64,000 nt of DNA from Cytobacillus gottheilii (GTDB taxonomy: Bacteria; Bacillota; Bacilli; Bacillales; Cytobacillaceae), in assembly GCF_001636345.1 (NCBI RefSeq), contig NZ_KV440945.1:830976-894975 (forward strand), read 5' to 3'. The notes under the pieces were generated by a model. It made no database searches. It was not told the origin of the DNA and was given only the letters and a program-made list of their open reading frames with translations. Position 1 is the stretch's first letter; every line of letters starts with the position of its first letter. Both the position numbers and the translations under genes were made by a program. Positions 63,235 to 64,000 of this stretch are shown here, in pieces.

Positions 63235-64000
63235 ATGAATTATAACCAAAATCATAAAATAGCTCAAATTACACCAAAAACCTTAATCATTGGTATTGAT
63301 ATTGCCAAACATCATCATGTAGCTAGAGCACAGGATTATCGTGGAATAGAATTAGGTTCTACTTGCTTTTTTGATAATACTCAAGAGGGAGTCAGGACAT
63401 TTATTAATTGGATTAATCAAATAAAAGATTCATACGAAATGGAGTCTGTCATTACTGGAATGGAGCCAACAGGCCATTATTGGCTCAATTTAGCTCATAT
63501 TTTAAAGGAAGAACAGATTAAGTTCGTCACGGTCAACCCCTTACACGTCAAGCACAGTAAGGAGCTAGACGATAATTCTCCAACTAAGAATGATGTGAAA
63601 GACGCAAAAGTCATTGCACAACTAGTCAAAGATGGTAGATACTCCGAACCAACGATACCACAAGGAGTTTTTGCAGAACTGCGTGTGGCTAAGAAATTAC
63701 GTGATCTATTAAATGTAGACTTACAAATAGTGCAAGGACAGGTACACAACTGGATTGATCGATATTTTCCAGAGTTCTTTACCGTCTTTAAAAGTTGGGA
63801 AGGGAAGGCAGCTCTTCATTTATTAAAGCTTGAAGCATTACCGGAAGAACTGGTGAGATATACAGAAGAAGAATTGCTTGAATATCTTAGGCAAGCAGTG
63901 AAACGAAGTATAGGGATTAAGAAGATTCGTGCTTTAAAAGAAGCAGCCAATCGCTCGATTGGCATCCGTCAGGGTGCCATGATGGCTAAAATGGAGTTAA
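63235..64000 (+). CDS. IS110-family transposase, 5' part (runs off the window)
   Basis: 255 codons are visible from ATG 63235 behind TCGGAGGTCT, open to the last base. DEDD motifs: LIIGIDIAKHHH, GMEPTGHYWLNLAH, and KNDVKDAKVIAQLVKDGR. It is related to the 37793-39070 transposase through the shared HYWLNLA, HVK...KELDDN and LVKDGR blocks, i.e. the IS1111-like lineage. The element's upstream end is short, so its non-coding RNA would lie downstream, outside the window. Confidence 0.93.
   Translation, partial: MNYNQNHKIAQITPKTLIIGIDIAKHHHVARAQDYRGIELGSTCFFDNTQEGVRTFINWINQIKDSYEMESVITGMEPTGHYWLNLAHILKEEQIKFVTVNPLHVKHSKELDDNSPTKNDVKDAKVIAQLVKDGRYSEPTIPQGVFAELRVAKKLRDLLNVDLQIVQGQVHNWIDRYFPEFFTVFKSWEGKAALHLLKLEALPEELVRYTEEELLEYLRQAVKRSIGIKKIRALKEAANRSIGIRQGAMMAKMEL

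Overview
The window looks like the chromosome of a low-GC Bacillaceae species (Bacillus sensu lato). From uvrA to ssrA the gene order follows the Bacillus subtilis uvrA-hprK-his-trxB-clpP-cggR-eno-secG-ssrA stretch. Start sites carry strong GGAGG ribosome-binding sites, and typical Bacillus control sites are readable: a sigmaW promoter, TreR and cre boxes, a CtsR box, a CggR operator, and a trans-translation tag ending in ALAA.

Layout. 1-5.5 kb: the end of uvrA, a lone trehalose PTS gene (treP) on the opposite strand, and a sigmaW envelope-stress operon (yvlA-like, yvlB, yvlD). 5.5-9.5 kb: hprK-lgt-yvoD-ppaX-yvoF. 9.6-16.1 kb: a complete hisZGDBHAFI operon. 16.1-18.0 kb: an insertion made of a phased repeat array plus a NERD nuclease-like gene. 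18.1-24.9 kb: TPR protein, trxB, yvcI-yvcJ-yvcK-whiA-crh. 25-28.3 kb: clpP, tRNA-Arg, a c-di-GMP riboswitch with a tiny cysteine-rich protein, rpoN (sigL) and a glutaredoxin. 28.5-35.9 kb: the glycolytic cluster cggR-gapA-pgk-tpiA-gpmI-eno. 36-39.1 kb: a second NERD gene with its own phased repeat array, and an IS110-family element. 39.3-44.6 kb: an unknown gene, secG, carboxylesterase, rnr, smpB, ssrA.

After the 3' end of ssrA, a frequent island integration site, the sequence becomes AT-rich and accessory. It holds an ABC-three-component/Lamassu-like defence operon (small protein, nuclease-like effector, middle component, Rad50-like ATPase with zinc hook), an orphan PD-(D/E)XK protein, a frameshifted YdcF-type gene, a MarR-paiA-paiB cluster, three IS110-family transposases in the whole window, one complete IS21 element with a 5-bp target duplication, a SRPBCC protein and an orphan EcsB-like membrane protein. 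Many intergenic gaps here contain copies of a small GGGGCAG-loop hairpin repeat.

The best candidate for an undescribed system is the pair of paralogous NERD-domain genes (17.05 kb and 36.4 kb). Each sits beside arrays of exactly six short words spaced 20-21 bp (two helical turns); the word is different at each locus (TTTGATAGGAAA versus GGCGAATA), and the six-word block is itself repeated three times or twice. This suggests a nuclease-like protein paired with a locus-specific DNA array. All functional claims rest on reading the sequence; no database search was run.
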